Shown piece by piece: positions 7,311-15,526 of a stretch of 64,000 bases of DNA. The notes below the pieces were generated by a model. It searched no databases, was not told the origin of the DNA, and saw only the letters and a program-made list of their open reading frames with translations. The translations under genes and the position numbers were made by a program. The DNA lies in assembly GCA_000716465.1 (NCBI GenBank), contig JNWL01000008.1, forward strand, positions 1 to 64,000. Reading direction: 5' to 3'. This stretch comes from Streptomyces bikiniensis. Its GTDB lineage: Bacteria; Actinomycetota; Actinomycetes; Streptomycetales; Streptomycetaceae. How positions within the stretch are numbered: the first letter of the stretch is position 1; every line of letters starts with the position of its first letter.

Positions 7311-10300
7311 GTGAGCGTCAGCGTCCGGACGACGACCGACGGAACCGACCCCTTCGGCACCGCGCGGTTGCGCCGCGGAGTCCTCGACGCCTGGGGGGCC
7401 TCGCCCGCCCGGTTCCGTGAGGACGCCAACGCCGAGGAGGACCTCGCGCTCGGCGGCTACCGCGACCGGCTGGTCGTCGAGCTGGCCCAGAACGCCGCCG
7501 ACGCCGCCCGCCGCGCCGGCCTCCCCGGCCGCCTCCGCCTCACCCTGCACCCGGCGGACCGCGAGGGCCCGGCCGTCCTCGCCGCCGCCAACACCGGAGC
7601 CCCGCTGGACGCCACGGGCGTCGAGTCGCTGTCCACCCTCCGCGCCTCCGCCAAGCGCGAGCAGGGCGGCGAGGGGGACACGGGGGCCGTGGGCCGCTTC
7701 GGCGTCGGCTTCGCCGCCGTCCTCGCCGTCACCGACGAACCCGCCCTCCTCGGCCGCCACGGCGGCGTCCGCTGGTCCCTCGCCGAAGCCCGCGAACTGG
7801 CCGCCGACGCCGCCCGCTACAGCCCCGGCCTCGGCGACGAACTGCGCCGCCGCGACGGCCACGTGCCCCTGCTGCGCCTGCCGCTGCCCGCCGAGGGCAC
7901 CGCGCCCGAGGGGTACGACACCGTCGTGGTCCTGCCGCTGCGCGACGCGGCCGCCCACGACCTCACCGAACGCCTCCTCTCCTCGATCGACGACGCCCTG
8001 CTGCTCACTCTTCCGGGTCTGTCCGAGGTCGTCGTGGAGACACCCGAAGGTGTACGAACGCTCCGCCGCTCCGAGGCCGACGGCTACGTCCGCGTCGAGG
8101 ACTCCGCGAGCGCGGCCGTCACCGGCTCCACCGGCGGCGCGCACCGCTGGCGGACCGTCAGCCACGGCGGCCCGATCGACCCCGAACTCCTCAGGGACCG
8201 CCCGGTCGAGGAGCGCCTGCGCCCCCACTGGTCGGTCACCTGGGCCGTACCCGTGGACGACGAGGGGGCCCCGCGCTACCCGCAGACCACCCCCGTCGTG
8301 CACGCCCCGACCCCCACGGACGAACCCCTGGGCATCCCCGCCCTCCTCATCGCCTCCCTGCCGCTCGACACGGCCCGCCGCCACCCGGCGCCCGGGCCGC
8401 TCACCGACTTCCTGGTGCAGCGGGCGGCCGACGCGTACGCCGAACTCCTCGCGGACTGGCGGCCGGTGACGACCGCCGCGCTCGACCTCGTGCCCGGTCC
8501 GTTCGGCAAGGGCCCGCTCGACGGGGCGCTGCGCGAGGCGATCCTCGACCGGCTGCCGCGCGTCGGGTTCCTGGCGCCCGCCGTCCCGACCGAGGAACTG
8601 CCCGCGCTCCGCACGATCGAGGCGGAGGTCGTGGAGGGCGCGGGCGCGGACACCGTGAACGTACTGGCGGAGGTCTTCCCGACGCTCCTCCCGGCCGGTC
8701 TGGAGCGCCGCCCGGAGCTGCGCACGCTCGGCGTCGGCCGGGTGCCGCTGACCGAGGCGATCGACCGCCTGGCCGGGGTCGACCGGCCCGCCGGCTGGTG
8801 GTGGCGCCTGTACGACTCCCTCGCGGGCGTCGACCCGGACCGGCTCACGGGCCTGCCGGTGCCGCTGGCGGAGGAGGACGGGGGCGGCCGGTCCCGTACG
8901 GCGATCGGCCCCCGCCAGGTCCTGCTGCCGCAGGAGGGCACCCCGCCCGAGCTGGCCCGCCTCGGCCTGAAGGTGGCGCACCCGGACGCCGCCCACCCGC
9001 TCCTGGAGAAGCTGGGCGCCCTGCCCGCCACGCCCCGCGCGATCCTGACGACCCATCAGGTGCGGCTCGCGGTCGCGGCCTCCCTCGACGTGGGCGAGAT
9101 CTGGGACGAGGACGTCGACGCCCTCGACGCCGAGGAGCTGGCGGAGACCGTCCTCGGCCTGGTCAGGGACGCGGAGCTCGCCCCGGGCGAGGAGCCGTGG
9201 CTGGGCGCGCTCGCCCTCCCCGACGAGGACGGCGAACTCGCCCCGGCCAGCGAACTCGTCCTGCCCGGCTCGCCCTTCGCCGCCGTCGTCCGCGAGGACG
9301 AGATCGCCTTCGTGGACGCCGACCTGGCCGCCCGCTGGGGCGAGCAGCCCCTCACCGCGTGCGGGGTGCTCGCCACCTTCGCCCTGGTCCGCACGAGCGA
9401 CCTCGTCCTCGACCCGGACGAGGTCGAGCCCCGCGAGGGCGACTACCCGGAGCCGGACGACGCCGGGCTCCTCGACGCGGTCGACGTGTGGTGCGAGGAC
9501 GTCCTCGACCGGCTCCCGGAGACCCCGGTGCCGCCGGTGGCGACGGAGATCACGGCCGTGCGGGACCTGGACCTGGTCGACGACGACGCCTGGCCGCAGG
9601 CGCTCGCCCTGCTCGCCGCACCGCCCCTGAGGGACGCCCTGATCGAGCCCGTACGGGTCCTCCTGCCGGACGGCACGACGGAGACCGTCCGCTCGTACAC
9701 GGCCTGGTGGCTCCGGGACCACCCCGTCCTGGACGGACGCCGCCCGGCCGGACTGCGCGCGGCCGGCACCGACCCCCTCCTGATGGGCCTGTACGACTCC
9801 GCCGACGCGACCGGCTTCGAGGACGAGCAGGTCCTGCGGGCCCTCGGCGTCCGGACCTCGGTCCCGGCGCTCCTGGACGAGCCGGGCGGCGCGGCCGAGC
9901 TCCTGGCCCGCCTGGCGGACCCGGACCGCACGGTGTCGGCCCCGCAGCTGCACGCCCTCTACACGGCCCTCGCGGACCTGGACCCGGAGCAGGTGACCCT
10001 CCCGGACGAGCTGCGGGCGGTCGTCGACGGGGTCGTGACCGTGGTCGACGCGGCGGACGCGGTGGTGGCGGACGCCCCGGACCTCCTGCCCCTGACGGCC
10101 GGCCTCCCGCTCCTCCCGGTCTCCCCGTCCCGCGCGGTGGACCTGGCCGACCTGTTCCAGGTGCGGCGCCTGAGCGAGACGGTGGAGGCGGAGGTCACGA
10201 CGACCGGCGAGGACCACGGCGTCCCGGACGCGGTCACGGCCCTCCTCGGCCCCGCGACCCCCGGCTTCTACGTCGAGCACGAGGAGCTCCGCGCGGGCGG

Positions 10301-10478
10301 CGTCGAACTCGACTGGCGCCGCACCCCCGACGGCACCGTCCACGCCGCGACCCTCGAGGGCGTCGCCGCCGGCCTCGCCTGGGCCGCCGGCCAGTGGCCC
10401 CGCCGCTTCGAGGTCGCGGCCCTCCTGGAGGACCCGACCCGCACGGAGGAACTGTCCCGGGACCGGTGGTTCGACTAG
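7311..10478 (+). CDS. sacsin-type GHKL ATPase-like protein (1055 aa)
   Basis: Very large soluble protein with an N-terminal GHKL ATPase fold (Hsp90/sacsin type). VVELAQNAADAAR near residues 55-67 is the N-box, AAANTGAPLD the G1-like box, and VGRFGVGFAAVLAVTD the G2 box that closes over ATP. The remaining about 850 residues are acidic and Leu/Asp-rich without a recognised catalytic motif, as in actinobacterial proteins annotated as sacsin N-terminal ATPase-like. Function is unproven: chaperone-like or defence-related roles are only suggested by the fold. The GTG at 7311 has GGAG 6 bp upstream; an alternative GTG lies at 7299. The stop codon TAG is part of the CTAG that borders the mobile element. 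Confidence 0.85.
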   Translation: MSVSVRTTTDGTDPFGTARLRRGVLDAWGASPARFREDANAEEDLALGGYRDRLVVELAQNAADAARRAGLPGRLRLTLHPADREGPAVLAAANTGAPLDATGVESLSTLRASAKREQGGEGDTGAVGRFGVGFAAVLAVTDEPALLGRHGGVRWSLAEARELAADAARYSPGLGDELRRRDGHVPLLRLPLPAEGTAPEGYDTVVVLPLRDAAAHDLTERLLSSIDDALLLTLPGLSEVVVETPEGVRTLRRSEADGYVRVEDSASAAVTGSTGGAHRWRTVSHGGPIDPELLRDRPVEERLRPHWSVTWAVPVDDEGAPRYPQTTPVVHAPTPTDEPLGIPALLIASLPLDTARRHPAPGPLTDFLVQRAADAYAELLADWRPVTTAALDLVPGPFGKGPLDGALREAILDRLPRVGFLAPAVPTEELPALRTIEAEVVEGAGADTVNVLAEVFPTLLPAGLERRPELRTLGVGRVPLTEAIDRLAGVDRPAGWWWRLYDSLAGVDPDRLTGLPVPLAEEDGGGRSRTAIGPRQVLLPQEGTPPELARLGLKVAHPDAAHPLLEKLGALPATPRAILTTHQVRLAVAASLDVGEIWDEDVDALDAEELAETVLGLVRDAELAPGEEPWLGALALPDEDGELAPASELVLPGSPFAAVVREDEIAFVDADLAARWGEQPLTACGVLATFALVRTSDLVLDPDEVEPREGDYPEPDDAGLLDAVDVWCEDVLDRLPETPVPPVATEITAVRDLDLVDDDAWPQALALLAAPPLRDALIEPVRVLLPDGTTETVRSYTAWWLRDHPVLDGRRPAGLRAAGTDPLLMGLYDSADATGFEDEQVLRALGVRTSVPALLDEPGGAAELLARLADPDRTVSAPQLHALYTALADLDPEQVTLPDELRAVVDGVVTVVDAADAVVADAPDLLPLTAGLPLLPVSPSRAVDLADLFQVRRLSETVEAEVTTTGEDHGVPDAVTALLGPATPGFYVEHEELRAGGVELDWRRTPDGTVHAATLEGVAAGLAWAAGQWPRRFEVAALLEDPTRTEELSRDRWFD

Positions 10479-10518
10479 GCCATGTCTCTCCGATCATCGG
10501 ACCGTCAATTTGGCATGG
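10479..10518 (+). repeat. left terminal inverted repeat
   Basis: Begins GCCATGTCTCTCCGATCATC and is the reverse complement of 15420-15459 at 33 of 40 positions. It starts one base after the TAG stop of the ATPase gene. The similarity continues weakly (TTGGCATG versus TTGGTATG, then CGCGGTG), which matches the start of the transposase gene at the other end and hints at a lost second IS copy. Confidence 0.8.
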
Positions 10519-10559
10519 CGCCGCCCTCCGCGGTGTGACGACGGGACGGCGGCGGTGGG

Positions 10560-11168
10560 TCATGCCGGCGGCGGGCCGCCGGGGGTTACGACGCCGCCGA
10601 TGAGGTCGCGTACGAGTTCCGCCGCCTGGGCGCGGGTCCGCTCCGGTTCGTCGGCTTCCGTGATCGTGATGGAGAGCTCGGTGAGCGCGCCGTAGAAAGC
10701 CCGGGCGACCAGAGCGGCGGGGTAGGGCCGCAGGCGTCCGGCGTCCAGTGCGGCGTTCACGACGTCCTGGACCAGGCCGCCGAGATGGAGCTGGTCCAGC
10801 TCGCGCCACCGCTGCCAGCCCAGGGCGATCGGGCCCTGCTGCAGCACGATGTGCCGGTACGCCTCCCCGCTGCAGACATCGAGGAACGCGTCGACGCCCC
10901 GGTACGCGCGCTCGCGCGGATCGGTCACGGGGGCGATCACTGCCCGGATGTGTTCGGTGGCCTGCCGCTCCAGTTCTTCGAAGACAGCCTCGAAGAGTCC
11001 GGCCTTGCCGTCGAAGTGGTGGTAGAGCGCGCCGCGCGTCAGCCCTGCCGTGCGCACCAGTTCCTCTGCGGAGACGGCCGTGTAGTCCCGTTCGGTGAAG
11101 AGGCTGAGCCCCGTGTCGAGCAGGGTGCGGCGGGTGTTCTCCGCGTACTTTTCGCGCAGCGTTTCCAT
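10560..11168 (-). CDS. TetR-family transcriptional regulator
   Basis: A 202-residue TetR repressor. The N-terminal helix-turn-helix spans about residues 10-56, with DYTAVSAEELVRTAGLTRG and ALYHHFDGKAGLFEAVFE being characteristic. The C-terminal ligand domain contains IVLQQGPIALGWQRWRE, common in TetR proteins of the AcrR group. It is divergent from the amine oxidase gene with 49 bp between starts, where a perfect operator-like palindrome lies. It most likely represses the amine oxidase-aldehyde dehydrogenase operon and itself, responding to an amine or aldehyde (inference). Confidence 0.92.
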   Translation of the reverse strand: METLREKYAENTRRTLLDTGLSLFTERDYTAVSAEELVRTAGLTRGALYHHFDGKAGLFEAVFEELERQATEHIRAVIAPVTDPRERAYRGVDAFLDVCSGEAYRHIVLQQGPIALGWQRWRELDQLHLGGLVQDVVNAALDAGRLRPYPAALVARAFYGALTELSITITEADEPERTRAQAAELVRDLIGGVVTPGGPPPA

Positions 11169-11182
11169 ACGCCATGGATATC

Positions 11183-11199
11183 ACATACGCTATGTATGT
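11183..11199. promoter_or_regulatory. TetR operator candidate
   Basis: ACATAC-GCTAT-GTATGT is a perfect 6-5-6 inverted repeat in the 49-bp gap between the divergent TetR and amine oxidase genes. Position and symmetry are what is expected for the binding site of the adjacent repressor. Confidence 0.7.
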
Positions 11200-11217
11200 T
11201 AGATGCACTCTGTATGA

Positions 11218-12594
11218 ATGGTGGACGTGATGGAGAAGTCAGCGGACGTCGTGATCGTCGGCGCCGGTGTGGCGGGCCTGGTGGCCGCCCGGAATCTCGT
11301 GCGGAACGGGGTGGACGTCCTGGTCCTGGAAGCACGAGACCGCGTAGGGGGCCGGCTCCTGAACGGCGAGCTGCCCGGAGGCGCTCCCATCGAGGTCGGC
11401 GGGCAGTGGGTCGGCCCGGCCCAGCACCAGGCCATGCAACTCATCAGGGAACTCGGCCTGAACACCTACCCCACCTACGGCGAGGGCGAGCACATCGCAG
11501 AGATCCGCACCACCCGCGCCCAGTACACAGGCCGGATCCCCAAGCTCAACCCCCTCGTCCTCGCCGACATCGGACAGACCCAGTACCGCCTGGACCGCAT
11601 CGCCCGCCAGGTCGCCGCCGCCGAGCCCTGGCGAGCGCCCCAGGCCGAGGAACTCGACCGCCAGACCTTCGACACCTGGCTGCGCCGCACCGCCCGCACC
11701 ACGGGCGGCCGGGACTTCTTCCGGCTGTTCACCGAGGCGGTCTTCTCCAATGAACCCGAGGACATGTCCGCACTCTGGGCCGCCTTCTACGTCGGCGGCG
11801 CCGGCGGTTTCGACCAGCTGATCAACGTCTCCGGCGGAGCCCAGCAGGACCGCGTCCTCGGCGGAACGCAGCGCATCGCGCTCGAACTGGCCGAGGAACT
11901 CGGCGACCGGATCGTCCTCGACGCCCCCGTCACCGACATCGACTGGCAGCCCGCCGCCACCTCCGGCGTCCGCGTCACCACGCGCAGCGGCCTCACCGTC
12001 CGCGCCCGGCGCGCCGTCGTCGCCGTCCCGCCGCCGCTCGCCGCCCGGATCCGCTACACCCCCGGCCTGCCCGGCGACCGCGACCAGCTCATCCAGCGGA
12101 TGCCGATGGGCCGCGTCATCAAGATCAACATCGCCTACGAGGAGCCGTTCTGGCGCCACGCCGGTCTCAGCGGCCAGGCCAACAGCACCCACCGCCCCTT
12201 CGGCACCGTCCTCGACAACACCCCCCACGACGGATCGTGCGGCGTACTCGTCGGCTTCCTCGAAGGACGCCACGCCGACACCGGATCACGCATGGACCCC
12301 GACGAGCGCCGCGCCCAGGTGATCAACGACCTCGTCGGCTACTTCGGCCCCAAGGCCCGCAGCCCCATCGCCTTCATCGAACGCGACTGGGCGGAGGAGG
12401 AGTACAGCCGCGGCTGCTACGGAGCCTTCGCCGTCCCCGGCGCCCTCACCCGCTTCGGCCCGGCCCTGCGCCGCCCTGTCGGTCCCCTGCACTGGGCCGG
12501 CACCGAAACCGCCACCCGATGGGCGGGCTACATCGACGGCGCCGCCGAATCCGGCCACCGCGTCGCCGACGAGATCCTCCCCAAGCTCTCCTGA
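11218..12594 (+). CDS. flavin monoamine oxidase (putrescine-oxidase-like)
   Basis: FAD-dependent amine oxidase of 458 residues that would oxidise an amine to an aldehyde with release of ammonia and H2O2. The N-terminal DVVIVGAGVAGLVAARNL is the FAD-binding Rossmann motif and EARDRVGGRLLNGELP follows. GGQWVGPAQHQAMQLIRELGL is the segment seen in actinobacterial putrescine oxidases. The C-terminal HWAGTETATRWAGYIDGAAESG is the second FAD contact of the MAO family. The start could be ATG 11218 or ATG 11230. The downstream aldehyde dehydrogenase (27 bp) would take the product, suggesting a polyamine or aromatic amine breakdown pair. Confidence 0.9.
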   Translation: MVDVMEKSADVVIVGAGVAGLVAARNLVRNGVDVLVLEARDRVGGRLLNGELPGGAPIEVGGQWVGPAQHQAMQLIRELGLNTYPTYGEGEHIAEIRTTRAQYTGRIPKLNPLVLADIGQTQYRLDRIARQVAAAEPWRAPQAEELDRQTFDTWLRRTARTTGGRDFFRLFTEAVFSNEPEDMSALWAAFYVGGAGGFDQLINVSGGAQQDRVLGGTQRIALELAEELGDRIVLDAPVTDIDWQPAATSGVRVTTRSGLTVRARRAVVAVPPPLAARIRYTPGLPGDRDQLIQRMPMGRVIKINIAYEEPFWRHAGLSGQANSTHRPFGTVLDNTPHDGSCGVLVGFLEGRHADTGSRMDPDERRAQVINDLVGYFGPKARSPIAFIERDWAEEEYSRGCYGAFAVPGALTRFGPALRRPVGPLHWAGTETATRWAGYIDGAAESGHRVADEILPKLS

Positions 12595-12621
12595 CCCCCG
12601 ACACGCGAGCGAGGCTCCACC

Positions 12622-14352
12622 ATGACCGACCAGCCCTCCACCCGCAGCACCACTCCCACCCCCGACATCGACGCCCTGGTCGAACGACTCGCCACCGGCG
12701 AACGCGCCTGGGCCCGCACCCACCTGTCCGAACGGCGCGGACTGCTCCTCGACGTCGCGGCCGCGACCGCGGCCACCGCCGACACATGGGTGCGCACCGC
12801 GGCCTGCATCAAGCAGCTCAACCCCGCCTCCCCGCTCCTCGGAGAGGAATGGCTCAGCGGCCCGTACGCGGTGCTCACCTACCTCCAGGCCCTCCAGGAA
12901 ACCCTGCGCCGCCTCGACGAAGGGGCCGACGTCCTCGCCGACACACGGATCACCCGGGCCCCCGGCGACCGGCTCGCCGTCCAGGTCCTCCCGTACGACA
13001 CCTACGACAAGCTCCTCCTGAACGGCTTCCACGCCGAGGTCTGGACGACGCCCGGCACCACAGAGGAGCAGCTGCGCGCCACAGCCGGGCTCACCCAGCG
13101 GGCCCCGCGACGGACCAGGGGCGTCGCGCTCGTCCTCGGTGCAGGCAACATCCTGTCCATCCCGCCCCTGGACGTGCTCTATCAGCTGTTCGCGGAGAAC
13201 CGCACCGCCGTACTCAAGCTCAACCCCACCACCGACCCGCTCGCCGACGTCTACCGCGCGGCCTTCAAGCCGCTCATCGACCGGGGCCTGGTCGAGATCG
13301 TCACGGGCGGCCCCGATGTGGGCGGGGCACTCGCCGGGCACCCCGGCATCGCGGCCGTCCACATGACCGGCAGCGAAGGCACCCACGACGCCGTAGTCTG
13401 GGGCACCGGGGAGGCGGCGACGGCCGCCAAGGCCGCAGGCAAGCCGAAACTGTCCAAGCCCATGACCAGCGAACTCGGCGGCGTTTCCCCCATCATCATC
13501 CTGCCCGGCGAGTGGTCCGAGGCAGATCTGCGCTACCAGGCCGAGCACGTCGCCACCATGCGACTGCACAACAGCGGCTGCAACTGCATCGCCGGCCAGA
13601 TCCTCATCCTCAGCTCCGACTGGCCCCAGAAGAACGCCTTCCTCACCGCGCTGCGCCGAGCCTTCGCCACCGCACCGGCCCGCCCCGCCTGGTACCCCGG
13701 CTGCGAAGCGCGCGTCCAGTCCGCCCGCGACCTCCACCCCGGCGCGGAGAAGCCCGGTGGCACACCCGAACGCACCCTCCTCACCGGACTGGACCTCACC
13801 GACCCCGACGAGACGGCCTTCACCACCGAATACTTCGGCCCGGTCCTCGGCGTCGCCGAACTCCCCGGCACCGCAACCCAGTTCCTTGATGCCGCCGTCA
13901 CCGCCGCCAACGAACGCCTCCACGGAACCCTCGGCGCCAACCTCATCGCCCACCCCGACACCATCAAGGCCCTCGGCGACAGCCTGCGCGCCGCGATCGC
14001 CAACCTGCGTTACGGCACCGTCGCCGTCAACGCCTGGACCGGCGTCGGCTACGCCACCCCCCGCGCTACCTGGGGCGCCTACCCCGGACACACGCTCGAC
14101 GACGTCCAGAGCGGCATCGGCATCATCCACAACGCCCTCCTCCTGGACCACACCGAACGCACCGTCGTCACCGGCCCCTTCCGCCCCGCACCCCGTTCCG
14201 TACTCCTCGGCGACACCACCATCTCCCCCAAACCCCCGTGGTTCGTCACCAACACCACCGCCGCCCGCACCGGCCGACTCCTCACCGAGTTCGCCGCCAA
14301 CCCCCGATGGCAAGACCTCCCCGCCCTCTTCGCCTCAGCCCTCCGAGGCTGA
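12622..14352 (+). CDS. aldehyde dehydrogenase family protein
   Basis: 576-residue member of the aldehyde dehydrogenase superfamily. Recognisable are the nucleotide-binding VLGAGNILSIPPLDVLYQLF and TAVLKLNP (Lys of the NAD(P) site), HMTGSEG, TSELGGVSPIIILPG (general-base Glu and its Gly-Gly), and the catalytic Cys within NSGCNCIAGQ (Cys320 or Cys322). The TEYFGPVLGV motif follows. The doublet Cys-Asn-Cys is unlike the usual single GQxC and marks a divergent subfamily, and the protein is longer than the typical 480-500 residues. It presumably oxidises the aldehyde made by the preceding amine oxidase. Transcribed 27 bp after it. Confidence 0.88.
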   Translation: MTDQPSTRSTTPTPDIDALVERLATGERAWARTHLSERRGLLLDVAAATAATADTWVRTAACIKQLNPASPLLGEEWLSGPYAVLTYLQALQETLRRLDEGADVLADTRITRAPGDRLAVQVLPYDTYDKLLLNGFHAEVWTTPGTTEEQLRATAGLTQRAPRRTRGVALVLGAGNILSIPPLDVLYQLFAENRTAVLKLNPTTDPLADVYRAAFKPLIDRGLVEIVTGGPDVGGALAGHPGIAAVHMTGSEGTHDAVVWGTGEAATAAKAAGKPKLSKPMTSELGGVSPIIILPGEWSEADLRYQAEHVATMRLHNSGCNCIAGQILILSSDWPQKNAFLTALRRAFATAPARPAWYPGCEARVQSARDLHPGAEKPGGTPERTLLTGLDLTDPDETAFTTEYFGPVLGVAELPGTATQFLDAAVTAANERLHGTLGANLIAHPDTIKALGDSLRAAIANLRYGTVAVNAWTGVGYATPRATWGAYPGHTLDDVQSGIGIIHNALLLDHTERTVVTGPFRPAPRSVLLGDTTISPKPPWFVTNTTAARTGRLLTEFAANPRWQDLPALFASALRG

Positions 14353-14488
14353 CGCAAGGGCGCCCGACGGGCAGAAGGTGTGCGCCGTGCCGACACGGCG
14401 CACACCGGAACGTAGCCCCCGGCGGTCCGCCCGGAGAACGTGACAAACGCTGTTCTCGTCCTCCACGCATGAAGCGATGCTTCTCCGA

Positions 14489-15423
14489 TCAGGAGCGGAG
14501 CCAAATGACGATGGCTGCGAGCGTCACCGTGCCGAGGAAGACGTAACCGCGCTTGTCATAGCGCGTGGCCACGGCTCGAAAGCTCTTGAGTTTGTTGATC
14601 GCCCGCTCGACAACGTTGCGCTTTTTGTACCGCTCCCCGTCGAACCCGGGAGGCCGACCGCCACAGGAGCCGCGTTTGACGCGGTTGGCCGCTTGGTCGT
14701 CCTTCTCGGGAATGACATGGCGGATGCCTCGTTTGCGCAGGTAGGACCGCGTGCGTCGATTGCTGTATGCCTTATCGGCGCTCACGCTGTCAGGCCGCGT
14801 GCGGGGCCGCCCGGCGCCAGTTCGGGGAACACGGATCTCCTCCATGACCGGTTCGAACTGAGTGCAGTCCGCCCACTGTCCGGGCGTGATCAACAGGGAC
14901 AGCGGGCGGCACCTGCCGTCGGCACTCAGGTGAACCTTGGTGGTGAACCCGCCGCGCGACCGGCCCAGCCCTTCACCTTCCGCACCACCTCCACCAGGTG
15001 GGCAGCCAGCCCGCTCCCCGCAGGCTCGATCTGATGTCCCATCGCCTGCTCCCCTTTTGAGCGTCGGGGAGGCGGCAGCGCCTTGCGCGCGCCAGCCGCG
15101 TGGTGGTGGGCCCGCACCACCGTAGAGTCGACCGAGATGTCCCAGTCGATATCGCCCGCGGCATCCGCAGTAGCCTGGATCTGCTGCAGTAGCCGCTCCC
15201 AGGTCCCATCGGCCGACCATTTCAGGAGCCGCTTGTGGACGGTCTTCCACGGGCCGAACCGCTCCGGCAGGTCACGCCATTGCACCCCGGTACGAATCCG
15301 GTGAAGGACACCGTTGATCACCTGTCGGTGGTCTCGCCACCTACCGCAACGTCCGCTGCTCACCGGTAGGAGCGGCTCCAGTCGAGCCCATTCCGCGTCC
15401 GTCAGATCACCGCGACCAGTCAT
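14489..15423 (-). CDS. IS5-family transposase, two frames needing a -1 shift
   Basis: DDE transposase split into two overlapping frames. The first (15423-14926) begins MTGRGDLTDAEWARLEPLLP and carries the DUF4096 head and the first catalytic Asp in DISVDSTVVRAHHHAAG. The second frame (used to 14489) carries GRSRGGFTTKVHLSADG, the second Asp in VSADKAYSNRRTR, and the catalytic Glu in VVERAINKLKSFRAVATRYDKR. The frames are related by -1. Within the overlap the strand reads TCA AAA GGG G, a plausible slip site at the junction of RRSK and RGAGDG. Programmed frameshifting is usual in this family, so the gene may be active, though a fixed frameshift mutation cannot be excluded. Confidence 0.85.
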
Positions 15424-15459
15424 ACCAAGCTAACGATCCGATGATCGGAGAGACATGAC
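15420..15459 (-). repeat. right terminal inverted repeat
   Basis: Read on the minus strand it begins GTCATGTCTCTCCGATCATC and matches the left end at 33 of 40 positions, with an uninterrupted 21-base identity. It overlaps the first codons of the transposase and is followed outward by CTAG at 15460-15463. Confidence 0.85.
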
Positions 15460-15526
15460 CTAGGGGGCGTCCGGCGGTCCATGGCCGGGGCCGCGGCGCC
15501 GTACCCCGGGTCGTGGAGCACCGGTC

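Larger units (their letters stand above)
10479..15459. mobile_element. 4,981-bp putative IS5-type transposon carrying polyamine-type cargo
   Basis: Both ends read inward with the same sequence: positions 3-23 (CATGTCTCTCCGATCATCGG plus A) are identical and 33 of 40 positions agree. The outer flank on each side is CTAG (10475-10478 and 15460-15463), consistent with a target duplication or palindromic target. Inside are a TetR repressor, its operator, an amine oxidase, an aldehyde dehydrogenase, and an IS5-family transposase next to the right end. An inner, poorer end of the IS lies at 14474. Either the transposase now mobilises the outer ends, or the left end is a remnant of a second inverted IS copy. 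Confidence 0.65.
14474..15459 (-). mobile_element. IS5-family insertion sequence (986 bp)
   Basis: The transposase reading frames run from 15423 to 14489. The right end is the strong terminal repeat at 15420-15459. A weaker matching end begins at 14474: ATG-CTT-CTCCGATCA against ATG-TCT-CTCCGATCA, 15 of 22 positions agreeing. The transposase stop codon lies inside this inner end, as is normal in IS5-family elements. CTAG borders only the right end, not the inner one. Confidence 0.75.

Noticed and set aside
7305..10343. 1012-codon open frame opposite the sacsin-type ATPase gene
   Set aside because: Antisense shadow of a GC-rich gene; amino-acid pattern (Gly/Arg/Val/Gln) has no domain and the plus-strand protein has all GHKL motifs.
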